Shown: positions 26,334-35,343, counted from the stretch's first letter. The stretch: 64,000 nucleotides of DNA from Pseudomonas sp. Bc-h (GCF_002080045.1 NZ_MUIN01000007.1:1062-65061), one strand, 5' to 3'. Numbers and translations: made by a program. Notes: generated by a model not told the origin, from the letters alone.

Positions 26334-27272
26334 ATGTATCTGGTGTGTGGCGAAGCACTGTTCGATTTTTTCAGTCAGCCGAACGTCGATGGAAAGAACA
26401 ATCGCGTCGGCTTCCAGGCCGTCGCCGGCGGCTCGCCGTTCAACGTCGCCGTGGGCCTGCGTCGCCTGGGCGTGGACGCGGGCTTCTTCGCAGGCATTTC
26501 CACCGACTACCTGGGCAAGCGCCTTGCCACGGTGCTCGAAGAAGAAGGCGTGCGTAGCGACTTCCTGATTCACTTCGACGCGCCGACCACACTGGCGATG
26601 GTTGCTGTGGGTGCCGATGGTTCGCCGCACTACAGCTTCCGTGGCGAAGGTTGCGCCGACCGTCTGCTGACCGTCGAGCAACTGCCGGACCTGGACGACA
26701 ACGTTCGCGGCCTGCACGTCGGTTCGTTTTCGCTGGTGGTTCAGCCTGTGGCCGACGCGTTGCTGGCACTGGTGCAACGTGAGAGCGGCAAACGCCTGAT
26801 CACCTTCGACCCCAACGTGCGGCTGAACCCTGCACCGAGCATTGAACTGTGGCGCAGCCAGGTGGCGAAGTTTGCCGAGCATGCGCACATCATCAAGGTC
26901 AGCGATGAAGACCTCAGCCTGTTGTACCCGGATCTCGATGCCGAGACCGTGGCCAAGGGTTGGCTGAAACACAACTGCCAACTGGTGATCATGACCCGTG
27001 GTCGTCAGGGCGCCAGCATCTTCACCCGCGATGCGGGCAGTTGGTCCGTCCCGGCGCGCGAGGTGAAAACCGCCGACACCGTAGGCGCTGGCGATACTTT
27101 CCAGGCTGCACTGATCACCTTCCTCACCGAGCGCGGACTCGACACGCCAGCGAGCCTGCCGAAGCTGAGTCGAGAGACATTGACCGAGCTGCTGAACTTC
27201 GCGGTGGCGGCGGCGGCAGTGACCTGCACGCGAGTGGGACCTGACTTACCGTATCGGGATCAGGTGGTCTAG
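26334..27272 (+). CDS. mtlZ: Fructokinase (PfkB family)
   Basis: 312 residues. The substrate loop GGSPFNVAVGLRRLG lies near residue 36 and the PfkB signature with anion hole and catalytic Asp, DTVGAGDTFQAAL, near 252. It converts fructose made by MtlD into fructose 6-phosphate. GGAG six bases before the ATG at 26334 fixes the start. It is the last gene of the operon; no clear intrinsic terminator is seen between it and hicA. Confidence 0.95.
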   Translation: MYLVCGEALFDFFSQPNVDGKNNRVGFQAVAGGSPFNVAVGLRRLGVDAGFFAGISTDYLGKRLATVLEEEGVRSDFLIHFDAPTTLAMVAVGADGSPHYSFRGEGCADRLLTVEQLPDLDDNVRGLHVGSFSLVVQPVADALLALVQRESGKRLITFDPNVRLNPAPSIELWRSQVAKFAEHAHIIKVSDEDLSLLYPDLDAETVAKGWLKHNCQLVIMTRGRQGASIFTRDAGSWSVPAREVKTADTVGAGDTFQAALITFLTERGLDTPASLPKLSRETLTELLNFAVAAAAVTCTRVGPDLPYRDQVV

Positions 27273-27426
27273 AGAACGCTGAGGGCTACAAAGTACGCTG
27301 AATATCTGCCAAGCGCTGACAATCCCCTCCGCCGCCGATTCATAACTCTAGATACATCTTTGTGATTGATCTAACATCGGCCCATTGTCACCATCGACGC
27401 CCTTGCACATCAAAGGGATGTTGGTG

Positions 27427-27624
27427 GTGAAGAGCAGAGAACTGATAGCGGAACTTGAAGCAGCGGGATGGACGCTTCAACGAATACGGGGCAGCCATCA
27501 CATCTACACCCACCCTGGCAGCCCTCATACGATTCCCGTCCCGCATCCCAAGAAAGATCTCCCACTGGGAACAGTAAAAAGCATCAGGAGGCGCGCATGG
27601 CTAACACCATCCGGTCAGGCCTGA
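27427..27624 (+). CDS. hicA: HicA-family mRNA interferase toxin
   Basis: 65 residues with the double-stranded RNA-binding-like fold of HicA: KSRELIAELEAAGW, the catalytic-histidine segment RIRGSHHIYTHP, and VPHPKKDLPLGTVKSI. The GTG at 27427 follows AAAGGGA at about eight bases and gives the normal family length; an ATG at 27418 overlaps that ribosome site. The end is slightly longer than usual (RRRAWLTPSGQA). HicA cleaves mRNA and is neutralised by the following HicB. Confidence 0.88.
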   Translation: MKSRELIAELEAAGWTLQRIRGSHHIYTHPGSPHTIPVPHPKKDLPLGTVKSIRRRAWLTPSGQA

Positions 27625-27644
27625 TCGTTTTGCAGGAGCACATC

Positions 27645-28049
27645 ATGCAATATCCCATCGCCATCGAATGGGGCGACGACGCTACCGCTATCGGCATCCA
27701 TATCCCGGATATTCCTGGCGCCGTGACGGCTGGCGACACCTTTGAAGAGGCTTACAACGCCGCAGTCGAGATAGCCCACATCATGCTCGAAGAGCTAATT
27801 TCAGGCGGACAATCCGTACCGATCCCCACCTCTGCCAAGGTTCATCACGACCATCCGGATTACGCTGGAATGGGCTGGGGTATGCTGGAAATCGACATCA
27901 CGCCCTATCTGGGCAAGACCGAGAAGGTCAACGTCACCCTGCCCGGCTTCGTCATTCAGCGGATCGACAAGTACGTACGCGATCACAACATCAAGAGCCG
28001 CTCCTCATTTCTGGCCGATGCTGCGCTCGAGAAGCTGACACGCATTTGA
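27645..28049 (+). CDS. hicB: HicB-family antitoxin
   Basis: 134 residues. The N-terminal partial RNase H-like domain (YPIAIEWGDDATAIGIHIPDIPGAVTAGDTFEEA) binds HicA. The C-terminal part (VTLPGFVIQRIDKYVRDHNIKSRSSFLADAALEKL) is a ribbon-helix-helix DNA-binding domain that should autorepress the pair. CAGGAG lies before the ATG, 20 bp after the hicA stop. A bidirectional terminator follows. Confidence 0.93.
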   Translation: MQYPIAIEWGDDATAIGIHIPDIPGAVTAGDTFEEAYNAAVEIAHIMLEELISGGQSVPIPTSAKVHHDHPDYAGMGWGMLEIDITPYLGKTEKVNVTLPGFVIQRIDKYVRDHNIKSRSSFLADAALEKLTRI

Positions 28050-28058
28050 ACTGAACAT

Positions 28059-28098
28059 AAAAAAGGGGCAGCCGGTCTGCACCGCTGCCCCTTCTTAT
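28059..28098. terminator. Bidirectional intrinsic terminator after hicB
   Basis: GGGGCAGC (28065-28072) pairs with GCTGCCCC (28084-28091), with an inner GGT/ACC. On the plus strand it is followed by TTCTTATT, and on the minus strand by six T residues. It ends both hicB and the minus-strand gene at 28131-28745. Confidence 0.9.
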
Positions 28099-28130
28099 TG
28101 ACGCTCGGCAAAACTCGTCCCGCCAATATC

Positions 28131-28745
28131 TCAGGCCATTTCCGCCTTCGCCATGGCGATCCTGGTCTTGACCTCGGATTCAGCGATTTGCTGTTCCTGC
28201 TTTTCTTTCTGCAGATCAGCCACTTTCTTGTCGACCGCCGCCTGCTGCTCCGGCGTCATGTTGTCGTACTCTTCCTTGCTCACGCCGGTCAGCTGCTGAC
28301 GCACCTTTTCGGCATCGCTCTGGTTCATGTAGGCCATGAACTGATCCTTGGCCGATGAAGCAACCGAGGCGTCCGCATCGCTGCTGTCGACGGCGGCGAT
28401 GTTGCTGTCCACGGTCTTGGTCACGCTGTCGGTTGCCGCAACCTGTTTGTCAGAAGCAGACGAAAACGCAGCAGCGGCAGCCGCCTTGTCGTCATCGGAT
28501 ACCGACGCGGTAGTGTTGGCCAGCGCCGCCTTGAGGTTCACCATCATTTTGGCGAAGGACTCGTTGTAGCCCTGATCGGTGCTGCTTTCCGCCGAACTGT
28601 CACCATTGCTGGCAATCGCCGCGACCGGCGCAGAGGCGCTGGCTGCTGCGGTGGTGGTGTACGCATCCTTGTCTGCCGTGTCGAAATGCGTGTGGGACAC
28701 GGCCTTCGACGCGAAGTGCTGGATGGCACTGTTCCCTATGATCAT
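28131..28745 (-). CDS. Unknown Ala/Ser-rich, cysteine-free protein
   Basis: 204 residues I cannot assign to a family. It is rich in Ala, Ser and Asp, lacks Cys and Trp, and has no signal peptide or membrane helix. Residues 1-40 are mixed, the middle (about 35-130) is low-complexity (SSASDKQVAATD and similar), and the C-terminal 65 residues are a Lys/Glu/Gln-rich helix likely to form a coiled coil. It is preceded by a perfect consensus ribosome site, AAGGAGGTG, so it is probably made in quantity. Lack of Cys, acidity and Ala/Ser richness recall harpin-like or other exported proteins, but that is only resemblance. It has its own terminator and no operon partners. Confidence 0.75.
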   Translation of the reverse strand: MIIGNSAIQHFASKAVSHTHFDTADKDAYTTTAAASASAPVAAIASNGDSSAESSTDQGYNESFAKMMVNLKAALANTTASVSDDDKAAAAAAFSSASDKQVAATDSVTKTVDSNIAAVDSSDADASVASSAKDQFMAYMNQSDAEKVRQQLTGVSKEEYDNMTPEQQAAVDKKVADLQKEKQEQQIAESEVKTRIAMAKAEMA

Positions 28746-28928
28746 CTTTCACCTCCTTATCCAGGTTATCGATGCACCACAGGTCACAGCAAAACCGGTG
28801 CCAGCTGCCGTCACCTGCCTTGTAGGCCACGTCCTACAAGGGTTTCAAAGATTTCAGATGCAGAACGCAGGCGGCAATATCGGCCCGAACTTGCCGTCAG
28901 CGGCAGCCGGTGGCCGCATTGCCGCGTC

Positions 28929-29960
28929 TCAATCAAGAAAGGCTTTCACAGCCTGATCCACCTTTTTCATCTCGCACACCGGCGCCATGTGCCCGCAGTC
29001 GTTGTTCAGCACCAGCAATTTGGTAGTGCGCTTCTGTGCCGCCAGCGCTTTCGAAGGCCCCGGGTCCACCAGCCGGTCCTGCTCGGAGGTGATGATCAGC
29101 ATCCGCGCCTTGATCTTCCCGGCCAGGGTCGCCATGCCGCCATCCCGAACCAGATCGAAAGTGGTCATGGCCTGCAACTGCCGATACCAGTCCACCGCAC
29201 TGAAACTCTGGCTGGTCTGCGTGCCGTGCAGGCTGTCTTCGGTCGGCCGTTTGGCGGCGACGGTCTTGGCGGCGGCATGCTCAGGGGTCCACAGGGATTC
29301 GGTGTGCAACGCCGTGAGGTTCCTGAACGCCGTGCCCGGCGGGTAATTGCCGTTGTTCCAGCCAGGATTGCGTTCGATGGCCGACATTTCGGCCTTCCAC
29401 ACCAGCAGGTCCTGAGCAGTAGGCTGCGGTGTACCGACGATGGTCACGATGTTGCTGGCGTAATCGGGGTACATCACCGCCCATTGCAGCGCCTGCATGC
29501 CGCCCATGGAGATGCCGACGACGGCGTGGACATGATCGATGCCCAGGGTCAGCGCCAGCAAACGATGCTGGGCCTTGACCATGTCGCGGATGCCGAATTC
29601 GGGAAACTTGAGCCGAGGATGGGATTTACTGTTGGAGGGCGAGCACGACACCCCGTTGCCCACCGCGTCCAGCGCGATGACATACCAGCGGTCGGTGTCG
29701 ATGAGCTTGCCGGGGCCGATCATGTCGACCTGGTCTGCGGTACGGCCCGTCAGCCAGGTCGGCACCAGCACCACATTGCCCTGATCCGCAGCCAAGGTGC
29801 CGTAGGTGCGATAACCCAGCGAGCACTGCTTGATCTTGCCGCCGGTCATGGTCAGCGAGCCGATACTGGCCAGCTGTTGCTCGGCGGCCGTTGCCGCGCA
29901 CGCACTCGTCATCGCCAGCAATGCACACAGCATCCGGCCCGCATATCGATACAGGTTCAT
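28929..29960 (-). CDS. Secreted alpha/beta hydrolase of the homoserine acetyltransferase-like group
   Basis: 343 residues with a signal peptide (LLAMTSACAATAA, cleavage near residue 26). The nucleophile elbow is VVGISMGGMQALQW near residue 148. The acid is probably in ITSEQDRLVDP and the histidine in NNDCGHMAP near residue 323. The fold and motifs resemble MetX-type acyltransferases, but MetX enzymes are cytoplasmic and this one is exported, so it is more likely a periplasmic hydrolase of unknown substrate. GGGGGA lies before the ATG. It is a single-gene unit. Confidence 0.85.
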   Translation of the reverse strand: MNLYRYAGRMLCALLAMTSACAATAAEQQLASIGSLTMTGGKIKQCSLGYRTYGTLAADQGNVVLVPTWLTGRTADQVDMIGPGKLIDTDRWYVIALDAVGNGVSCSPSNSKSHPRLKFPEFGIRDMVKAQHRLLALTLGIDHVHAVVGISMGGMQALQWAVMYPDYASNIVTIVGTPQPTAQDLLVWKAEMSAIERNPGWNNGNYPPGTAFRNLTALHTESLWTPEHAAAKTVAAKRPTEDSLHGTQTSQSFSAVDWYRQLQAMTTFDLVRDGGMATLAGKIKARMLIITSEQDRLVDPGPSKALAAQKRTTKLLVLNNDCGHMAPVCEMKKVDQAVKAFLD

Positions 29961-30102
29961 GGTCTTCCCCCAAGAAGATCAGACTTCCATTTTTATTCTG
30001 CGGCCGAGGAAAACCATGTACATCAACACCATGCCGTCGCGCTGCAGAAATGAGCGTAGCCGGTTGTGTCGTCAGCGTCTGTCGAGGGGATGAACTGCTT
30101 GT

Positions 30103-30468
30103 TTACTGCGGCGGATCCTGTTCCTGCAAGCGCAGCCCCCAGTCGCGCAAAGACGCCACCACCGGCCCTACTTCGCGGCCCTTGGCGGTGAGCAGGTATT
30201 CCAGACGTGGCGGATGCTGCTCGTACAAGCGGCGCTCGATCAGGCCGTTGGCTTCCAGGGATTTGAGCCGGGTCGACAGGGTGCTGGGGGCGCAGCCTTG
30301 CAGAGAATCCTGTAAATCCTGAAAGCGCCGGGAAGGATTGCGCAACAAATCGCGCAGAATAAGGATCACCCAACGCTCGCCGATCACCTCCAACGCGGTG
30401 ATCACCGGGCAGAAGGCGTAGGTCGGCATGGCCGAGATGTCTGGTCGTTTAGCGTTGATGTCTGACAT
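30103..30468 (-). CDS. HxlR-family transcriptional regulator
   Basis: 121 residues forming one winged helix: CPVITALEVIGERWVILILRDLL at the N-terminus with the characteristic Cys, then RRFQDLQDSL, STLSTRLKSLEANGLIERR and the wing YLLTAKGREV. The ATG at 30468 is chosen because homologues begin a short distance before the conserved Cys; longer in-frame starts run into REP-like sequence. These regulators often control a neighbouring divergent enzyme gene and respond to aldehydes or redox state. Here none is divergent, so the target is unclear. Confidence 0.88.
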   Translation of the reverse strand: MSDINAKRPDISAMPTYAFCPVITALEVIGERWVILILRDLLRNPSRRFQDLQDSLQGCAPSTLSTRLKSLEANGLIERRLYEQHPPRLEYLLTAKGREVGPVVASLRDWGLRLQEQDPPQ

Positions 30469-30592
30469 GGCCGGGAGTCTAGCAAGGGGAAACAGTACTG
30501 GGTAGGGCGCGATATGCGCCCTGTAACGGCACGACTTCGCGGCGGTGACATATTCGTGATCGCCGTCGCCAGCAAGCCGTGCTGCTAACGTA

Positions 30593-31624
30593 TCAGGCCG
30601 GACGCCGCCAGGCCTGCGGGCTGTCGAAGAACGCCTGCGCGTTGCTCTCCAGCGTCTCAAGGTGATAACCGCCTTCCTGCACGATCACGCATGGCAGGCC
30701 GAGGCTGCGAATGCGCTCACCCAGCGTGGCGAAGCCTTCGCGAGTCACGGCAACTTTGCTTTGCGGGTCCAGCTCATAGATATCGAAACCCAGCGACAAG
30801 ACCAGCGCGTCGGCCTTGAACACCTTGACCGCAGCGAGCGCCTGCTCGAGCTTGTCCATGAACACCGCTTCGCTGGAACCGTGTGGCATTGGCAGATTGA
30901 GGTTGAAGCCCTCACCCGCTGCTGCACCGCGTTCGTCATCAAAGCCCGCCACGCCAGGGTAGAAGTTGGTCGGATCGCCATGGATCGAGACGTAAAGCAC
31001 GTCGTCGCGCTCGTAGAAGATCTCCTGAATCCCCTGACCATGGTGCATGTCGGTGTCGAGCACCGCCACCCGTTGATAGCCTTCGCGCAGCACTTGCGCT
31101 GCAACCGCTGCGTTGTTCACGTAGCAAAAGCCACCGGCAGCCTCGGCCCGTGCATGATGTCCCGGTGGCCGGCACAGCGCGTAAGCGGCAGGCTCGCCGT
31201 CGAGCACAGCCTTGGCTGCGGCCACCGCGCTCTGCGCCGACCAATAGGCCGAACGCCAGGTCAACTCGCCCACCGGGCAACTGCCGTCCGCCAGATAACG
31301 GCCGGCCTGGGCGAGGATGCCGCGCAAGGCGTTGGGCTCGCGCACGAAGATGTTCGACATCACTTCATCGCCCCAGTCTTCCGGCACTTCCTTCCAGCGC
31401 TGCCAGGCTTCTTCGAGGAACGCCAGATATGGCGCTCCGTGCACCGCCAGCAGCGGATCGAGGCCAGAATCGTCGGGCTGGAGAATCTCGAAACCCAACG
31501 TCTTGGCGGCCTTCAACAGATTCTGCGCGCGCTCCGGGACTTCCTGCGGGGTGCGCATCTGCCCACGGGAGTAGTAGCTGCGAGGATGGTGCAAAAGCTG
31601 TTCGGGGTGAAAGAAACTGCGCAT
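30593..31624 (-). CDS. Histone deacetylase-family acetylpolyamine amidohydrolase
   Basis: 343 residues of the class II deacetylase-like family. Zinc and catalytic residues are visible: CRPPGHHARAEAAGGFCYVNN around 152, the Asp and His of VAVLDTDMHHGQG near 192, LGFDIYELDP near 280, and the catalytic Tyr in EGGYHLETL. In pseudomonads such enzymes remove acetyl groups from acetylated polyamines. AAGGAG lies seven bases before the ATG at 31624. Its start overlaps the stop of the M20 hydrolase by one base (TGATG), so the two are coupled. Confidence 0.9.
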   Translation of the reverse strand: MRSFFHPEQLLHHPRSYYSRGQMRTPQEVPERAQNLLKAAKTLGFEILQPDDSGLDPLLAVHGAPYLAFLEEAWQRWKEVPEDWGDEVMSNIFVREPNALRGILAQAGRYLADGSCPVGELTWRSAYWSAQSAVAAAKAVLDGEPAAYALCRPPGHHARAEAAGGFCYVNNAAVAAQVLREGYQRVAVLDTDMHHGQGIQEIFYERDDVLYVSIHGDPTNFYPGVAGFDDERGAAAGEGFNLNLPMPHGSSEAVFMDKLEQALAAVKVFKADALVLSLGFDIYELDPQSKVAVTREGFATLGERIRSLGLPCVIVQEGGYHLETLESNAQAFFDSPQAWRRPA

Positions 31625-32865
31625 CAACGTTCTCCTTGATCAGCGCGACCGGCGCGGGTCAGCACGGCATTTAGCAAGACATCGGTGCCCTGACGGACAT
31701 CGTCGGGCAGCGCGTCTTCGGCTTCGTTATGACTCAGGCCGCCAACGCAGGGGATGAAGATCATCGCGGTCGGACAGAAGCGCGCCAGATGAATCGCATC
31801 GTGCCCCGCGCCACTGACAATTCGCTGTTGCGCATAGCCCAGACCGTCGACCGCTTGTTGCACAGCCGCGACACATTCCGCGTCGAACGGTGTGGCCGGG
31901 CTGATCCAGTGCGGCTCGACCGAGACGCTCAGGCCGCGCCGGGAGGCGATGTCTGCAAGACGCTGGCGGACTTGCTGCTCCATCTCGTCAATGGCCGAAT
32001 CGCGGTGATGGCGCAGATCGAGGGTGAAATTGACCAAGCCAGGAATGGTGTTGCGCGACGACTTTGCGATGCTCAGTTCGCCCACGGTGGTCAGGCCTTC
32101 AGGGGCGAAATCGGTCGCCAGCCCTTCCAGCGCCTGAATCATCTGCGCGGCGCCGTACAGGGCGTCCTTGCGCAGTTTCATCGGCGTAGTCCCGGCGTGC
32201 GCGGCCATGCCTTCGACGCGCACGTCCAGCCAGCGAATCGCCTGACCGCCGGTCACTACACCAATGCTTTTGCCGTTGTCTTCCAGGATCGGGCCCTGTT
32301 CGATGTGCGCTTCGAAATAGGCATCTACCGCGCCGCCCAATGGTCGCTCGCCGTTGTAGCCAGTGATCGCCAGCGCCTGAGCAACGCTGACGCCATCGGC
32401 ATCGCTGGAGGCCAGGCCTTTTTCCAGCGCCAGGCTGCCGGTGAACACCGCCGAGCCAAGCATTGCCGGCGTGAAGCGGGCACCCTCTTCGTTCGTCCAC
32501 ACTGCGATTTCCAGTGGCTTGTGGGTCTGAATGCCAAGGTCGTCCAGGCGACGAATGACTTCAAGCCCGGCGAGCACACCGTAAACGCCATCGAAGCGTC
32601 CGCCCTCGGGTTGGGTGTCCAGATGACTGCCCATCATTACCGGCGCAGCGTGGGGATCGGTGCCGACGCGTCGAGCGAACAGATTGCCGATGCGGTCGAC
32701 ACTCAGGGTCAGGCCAGCCTCGCGACACCAGTGCGCGAACAGCTCACGTCCGGCCTTGTCTTCCTCACTCAGAGCCAGGCGGCAGCTGCCGCCGCGCGCC
32801 GTAGCGCCGATTTCGGCCATTGCCATAAGGCTCGCCCACAGGCGGTCGCCGTTGATTTTCAACAT
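31624..32865 (-). CDS. M20-family Zn-dependent amidohydrolase (N-carbamoyl-L-amino acid hydrolase type)
   Basis: 413 residues. Metal ligands and motifs are GSHLDTQPEGGRFDG near residue 77, WTNEEGARFTPAM near 124, FEAHIEQGP near 187 and the late histidine in GAGHDAIHLAR near 363. The middle lid domain has AAHAGTTPM. The family hydrolyses N-carbamoyl amino acids, ureidoglycolate, beta-ureidopropionate and related amides; the exact substrate is not readable. The start at 32865 is supported by GGGAG eight bases upstream. It lies between the transporter and the deacetylase, suggesting a pathway taking up and hydrolysing an N-acylated or carbamoylated amine. Confidence 0.9.
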   Translation of the reverse strand: MLKINGDRLWASLMAMAEIGATARGGSCRLALSEEDKAGRELFAHWCREAGLTLSVDRIGNLFARRVGTDPHAAPVMMGSHLDTQPEGGRFDGVYGVLAGLEVIRRLDDLGIQTHKPLEIAVWTNEEGARFTPAMLGSAVFTGSLALEKGLASSDADGVSVAQALAITGYNGERPLGGAVDAYFEAHIEQGPILEDNGKSIGVVTGGQAIRWLDVRVEGMAAHAGTTPMKLRKDALYGAAQMIQALEGLATDFAPEGLTTVGELSIAKSSRNTIPGLVNFTLDLRHHRDSAIDEMEQQVRQRLADIASRRGLSVSVEPHWISPATPFDAECVAAVQQAVDGLGYAQQRIVSGAGHDAIHLARFCPTAMIFIPCVGGLSHNEAEDALPDDVRQGTDVLLNAVLTRAGRADQGER

Positions 32866-32885
32866 CGAAAAAACTCCCGGATCGA

Positions 32886-34211
32886 TCAAAGATTGGAGGC
32901 CATTTCCAGGCGGTGAGCGGTGGCATGACGGCGCGACAACGCCAGCACGCAAACCAGCGAAAGTGCGGCGATCAGGCTGTAGAACACCGCCATCGGCCAC
33001 CACTGCCCGGCGTACTCATGGGCCAGCCAGGTGCCGATCAGCGGGGTCAGACCGCCCGCCAGCGCGCCGCAGATCTGGTAAGCCAGCGAGATCGCGGTGT
33101 AACGCACGCGAGTGTCGAACATCCCGCTGACATAACCGGCAATCACGGCGTAGAAGGACGCCATGCACACCACCGCCAGCGCGATGCCCGCAATGATCAA
33201 TGGCGCCTCGGCGGTGCTGACCAGCACGAACATCGGGTACGGCGAGGCCATGGCGAGGATCGTCATGGTGCACAGGAAGCGCGTGGCGCCGATCTTCTCG
33301 GCGATCCACGCGGCCACCGGCTGTATGCAGAACTGGATGATCGCGACGAAGAACAGGCATTCGAGGATCAGCGAGCGTGGCAAGCCCAGTTGCTGCGTGC
33401 TGTAGGCGATCATGAAGGTGTTGGTGAAATACACCCCGGCGATGCCTAGGGTATTGGCGCCGATGCACAGCAGCAGCGGGCGCCAGGAGGTTTTCAGCAC
33501 CTCGAGCACCGGCGCCTGCTCCTTGACCACGGCCTTGGCCCGCTGATCCTCGGCCAGCGCCTTGTCGGCGAGGAACTCCGGGGATTCGCTCACCCCAAGC
33601 CGAATCGCCAGCCCCACCACCAGCAACAACGCGCTGGCAAGGAACGGCAGACGCCAGCCCCAATTCATCAGATCAGCCTCAGGCAGGCGGGTGACGGCAC
33701 TGAAGGCCAACAGCGAGAGGATCAGACCGGCCGGGCTGCCCAGTTGCGCGAAAGAGGCGAAGAAGTTACGCCGGCCCTTGGGTGCATGCTCGCCAGCCAT
33801 CAAGACCGCGCCACCCCACTCGCCACCCACCGCGATGCCTTGCACGACTCGCAGCAGAATCAGCATCACCGGCGCGGCGGTGCCGATTTGCGCGTAGGTC
33901 GGCAGCAGGCCGATGCAGACCGTTACCACGCCCATCATCACCAAGGTAATGACCAGCGATTTCTTGCGGCCGATACGGTCGCCGATGTGACCGAACACCA
34001 CGCCCCCCAGAGGGCGCGCGAAGAAGCCCACGGCAAAGGTGCCGAAGGCCGCCATGGTGCTGAAGAGCTTGTCGTCGGAGGGGAAGAACAGCTGACCGAA
34101 CACCAGTGCGGCGGCGGTGGCGTAAATGTAAAAGTCGTACCACTCGATCATGGTACCGATGAAGGCGGCGGCCGCAGCACGGCGTGGCTGGGGCGAAGCG
34201 GAAGGCTTCAT
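32886..34211 (-). CDS. MFS transporter, metabolite:proton symporter family
   Basis: 441 residues with twelve predicted membrane helices. The N-terminal signature FIGTMIEWYDFYIYATAAAL and the loop GHIGDRIGRKKSL near residue 77 place it in the metabolite:H+ symporter (ShiA/ProP/KgtP) group. The first gene of a three-gene unit with the M20 hydrolase (20 bp downstream) and the deacetylase, it is probably the importer of their substrate. It is divergent from a LysR regulator gene. Confidence 0.92.
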   Translation of the reverse strand: MKPSASPQPRRAAAAAFIGTMIEWYDFYIYATAAALVFGQLFFPSDDKLFSTMAAFGTFAVGFFARPLGGVVFGHIGDRIGRKKSLVITLVMMGVVTVCIGLLPTYAQIGTAAPVMLILLRVVQGIAVGGEWGGAVLMAGEHAPKGRRNFFASFAQLGSPAGLILSLLAFSAVTRLPEADLMNWGWRLPFLASALLLVVGLAIRLGVSESPEFLADKALAEDQRAKAVVKEQAPVLEVLKTSWRPLLLCIGANTLGIAGVYFTNTFMIAYSTQQLGLPRSLILECLFFVAIIQFCIQPVAAWIAEKIGATRFLCTMTILAMASPYPMFVLVSTAEAPLIIAGIALAVVCMASFYAVIAGYVSGMFDTRVRYTAISLAYQICGALAGGLTPLIGTWLAHEYAGQWWPMAVFYSLIAALSLVCVLALSRRHATAHRLEMASNL

Positions 34212-34327
34212 GGATCAGGCTCCTTTGGGTTTGTTTTTTTGGCAGGAGAAAACTGTCGCGGTTGCGCTCTGATGGCGCTTGTTCTGGGGTGATTTTTCGG
34301 TTCAGACCTATGATTAGTCAATTTTCT

Positions 34328-34349
34328 ATTTATTATTCCGATTATAAAT
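34328..34349. promoter_or_regulatory. Candidate LysR-type operator in the divergent region
   Basis: ATTTATTAT (34328-34336), TCCG, ATTATAAAT (34341-34349) form a dyad with eight of nine pairs, lying in a strongly AT-rich stretch 26 bp before the lysR-family GTG and 116 bp before the MFS start. It fits the T-N11-A type site used by LysR regulators, but is not proven. Confidence 0.45.
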
Positions 34350-34375
34350 CCTGCTAATTATCGAGAGCCGCCACG

Positions 34376-35317
34376 GTGTCCGAATTCCGCCGCGATGTTC
34401 ATCCCCTGCTCAACGACCGACTCGACTGGAACCTGCTGCGCACCTTCAGGGTGATCGGTCAGGAGCTGAGCATCAGCCGCGCTGCTGCCCGGCTGCACCT
34501 GACACAACCGGCGATCAGCCAGGCGCTCAAGCGCCTGGAAGAGCAATTGGGCTGCCAGTTGATTGCCCGGCGCGGGCCGCGTTTCGACCTCACCGAAGCG
34601 GGTGAGCAGATCTTCGCCATTGCCGGTGAGATGTACGGCCAGGTCTCGCAGATGAGCAATGCCCTGCAGCAGCCTGGGGATGAAGTGATCGGCAAGGTGC
34701 GTTTGCTGATGATCAGCCGGATCGTTTCCGAGCGCTTCGACCAGTTCCTTGCCGACTTCCATCGCGAACACCCGCGTGTGGATCTGGAAATCGATGTGAT
34801 GCGCAGCTCCGACATCGTCGCCGCGTTACTGGAAAAGACCGCCAGCCTGGGCCTGAGCCTCAATCGCCGCCCGCAGCCACGACTGGAACAACGGCTGTTC
34901 CTGCGCCAGCGCTACGGGTTTTACTGCGGTCGTCACCACGCCTTGTTCGGCCGGGAAAACCTCAGCGAAGCCGACCTGCAGTCGGAGAATTTCGTCAGTT
35001 TCACCAGCGACCAGATCGGCGGCATGCTCTCGCCGCTCACGATCTTTCGTGATCAGCAGGGCTTCAGCGGGCGGATCGTGGCTTCATCGCCAAGCCTGGA
35101 AGAAGTACGGCGACTGGTCATCGCGGGCTACGGTCTGGGTTGTCTGCCCGAGCATGTGGTGGCGGAAGATGAGAAGAACGGGTTGCTCTGGCGCCTGCCC
35201 CCGCGCGAGGGCATTGCCGATGTCGACATCCACCTCTTGTGGCATCGCGAGCAGAAGATGAGCCGGGCTGAGACCGTGTTCATCCAGAGCCTCGAGCAGC
35301 GGTTGATGGAGGGATAG
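34376..35317 (+). CDS. LysR-family transcriptional regulator
   Basis: 313 residues from a GTG. The N-terminal helix-turn-helix reads WNLLRTFRVIGQELSISRAAARLHLTQPAISQALKRLEEQLGC (residues 18-60), followed by a LysR substrate domain with VRLLMISRIVSERFDQFLADF. It is divergent from the MFS/M20/deacetylase unit and is the likely regulator of it. No ATG gives a better start; upstream sequence is AT-rich and non-coding. Confidence 0.9.
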   Translation: MSEFRRDVHPLLNDRLDWNLLRTFRVIGQELSISRAAARLHLTQPAISQALKRLEEQLGCQLIARRGPRFDLTEAGEQIFAIAGEMYGQVSQMSNALQQPGDEVIGKVRLLMISRIVSERFDQFLADFHREHPRVDLEIDVMRSSDIVAALLEKTASLGLSLNRRPQPRLEQRLFLRQRYGFYCGRHHALFGRENLSEADLQSENFVSFTSDQIGGMLSPLTIFRDQQGFSGRIVASSPSLEEVRRLVIAGYGLGCLPEHVVAEDEKNGLLWRLPPREGIADVDIHLLWHREQKMSRAETVFIQSLEQRLMEG

Positions 35318-35343
35318 CGTTGGACATCACACCGCAGCCCGTG

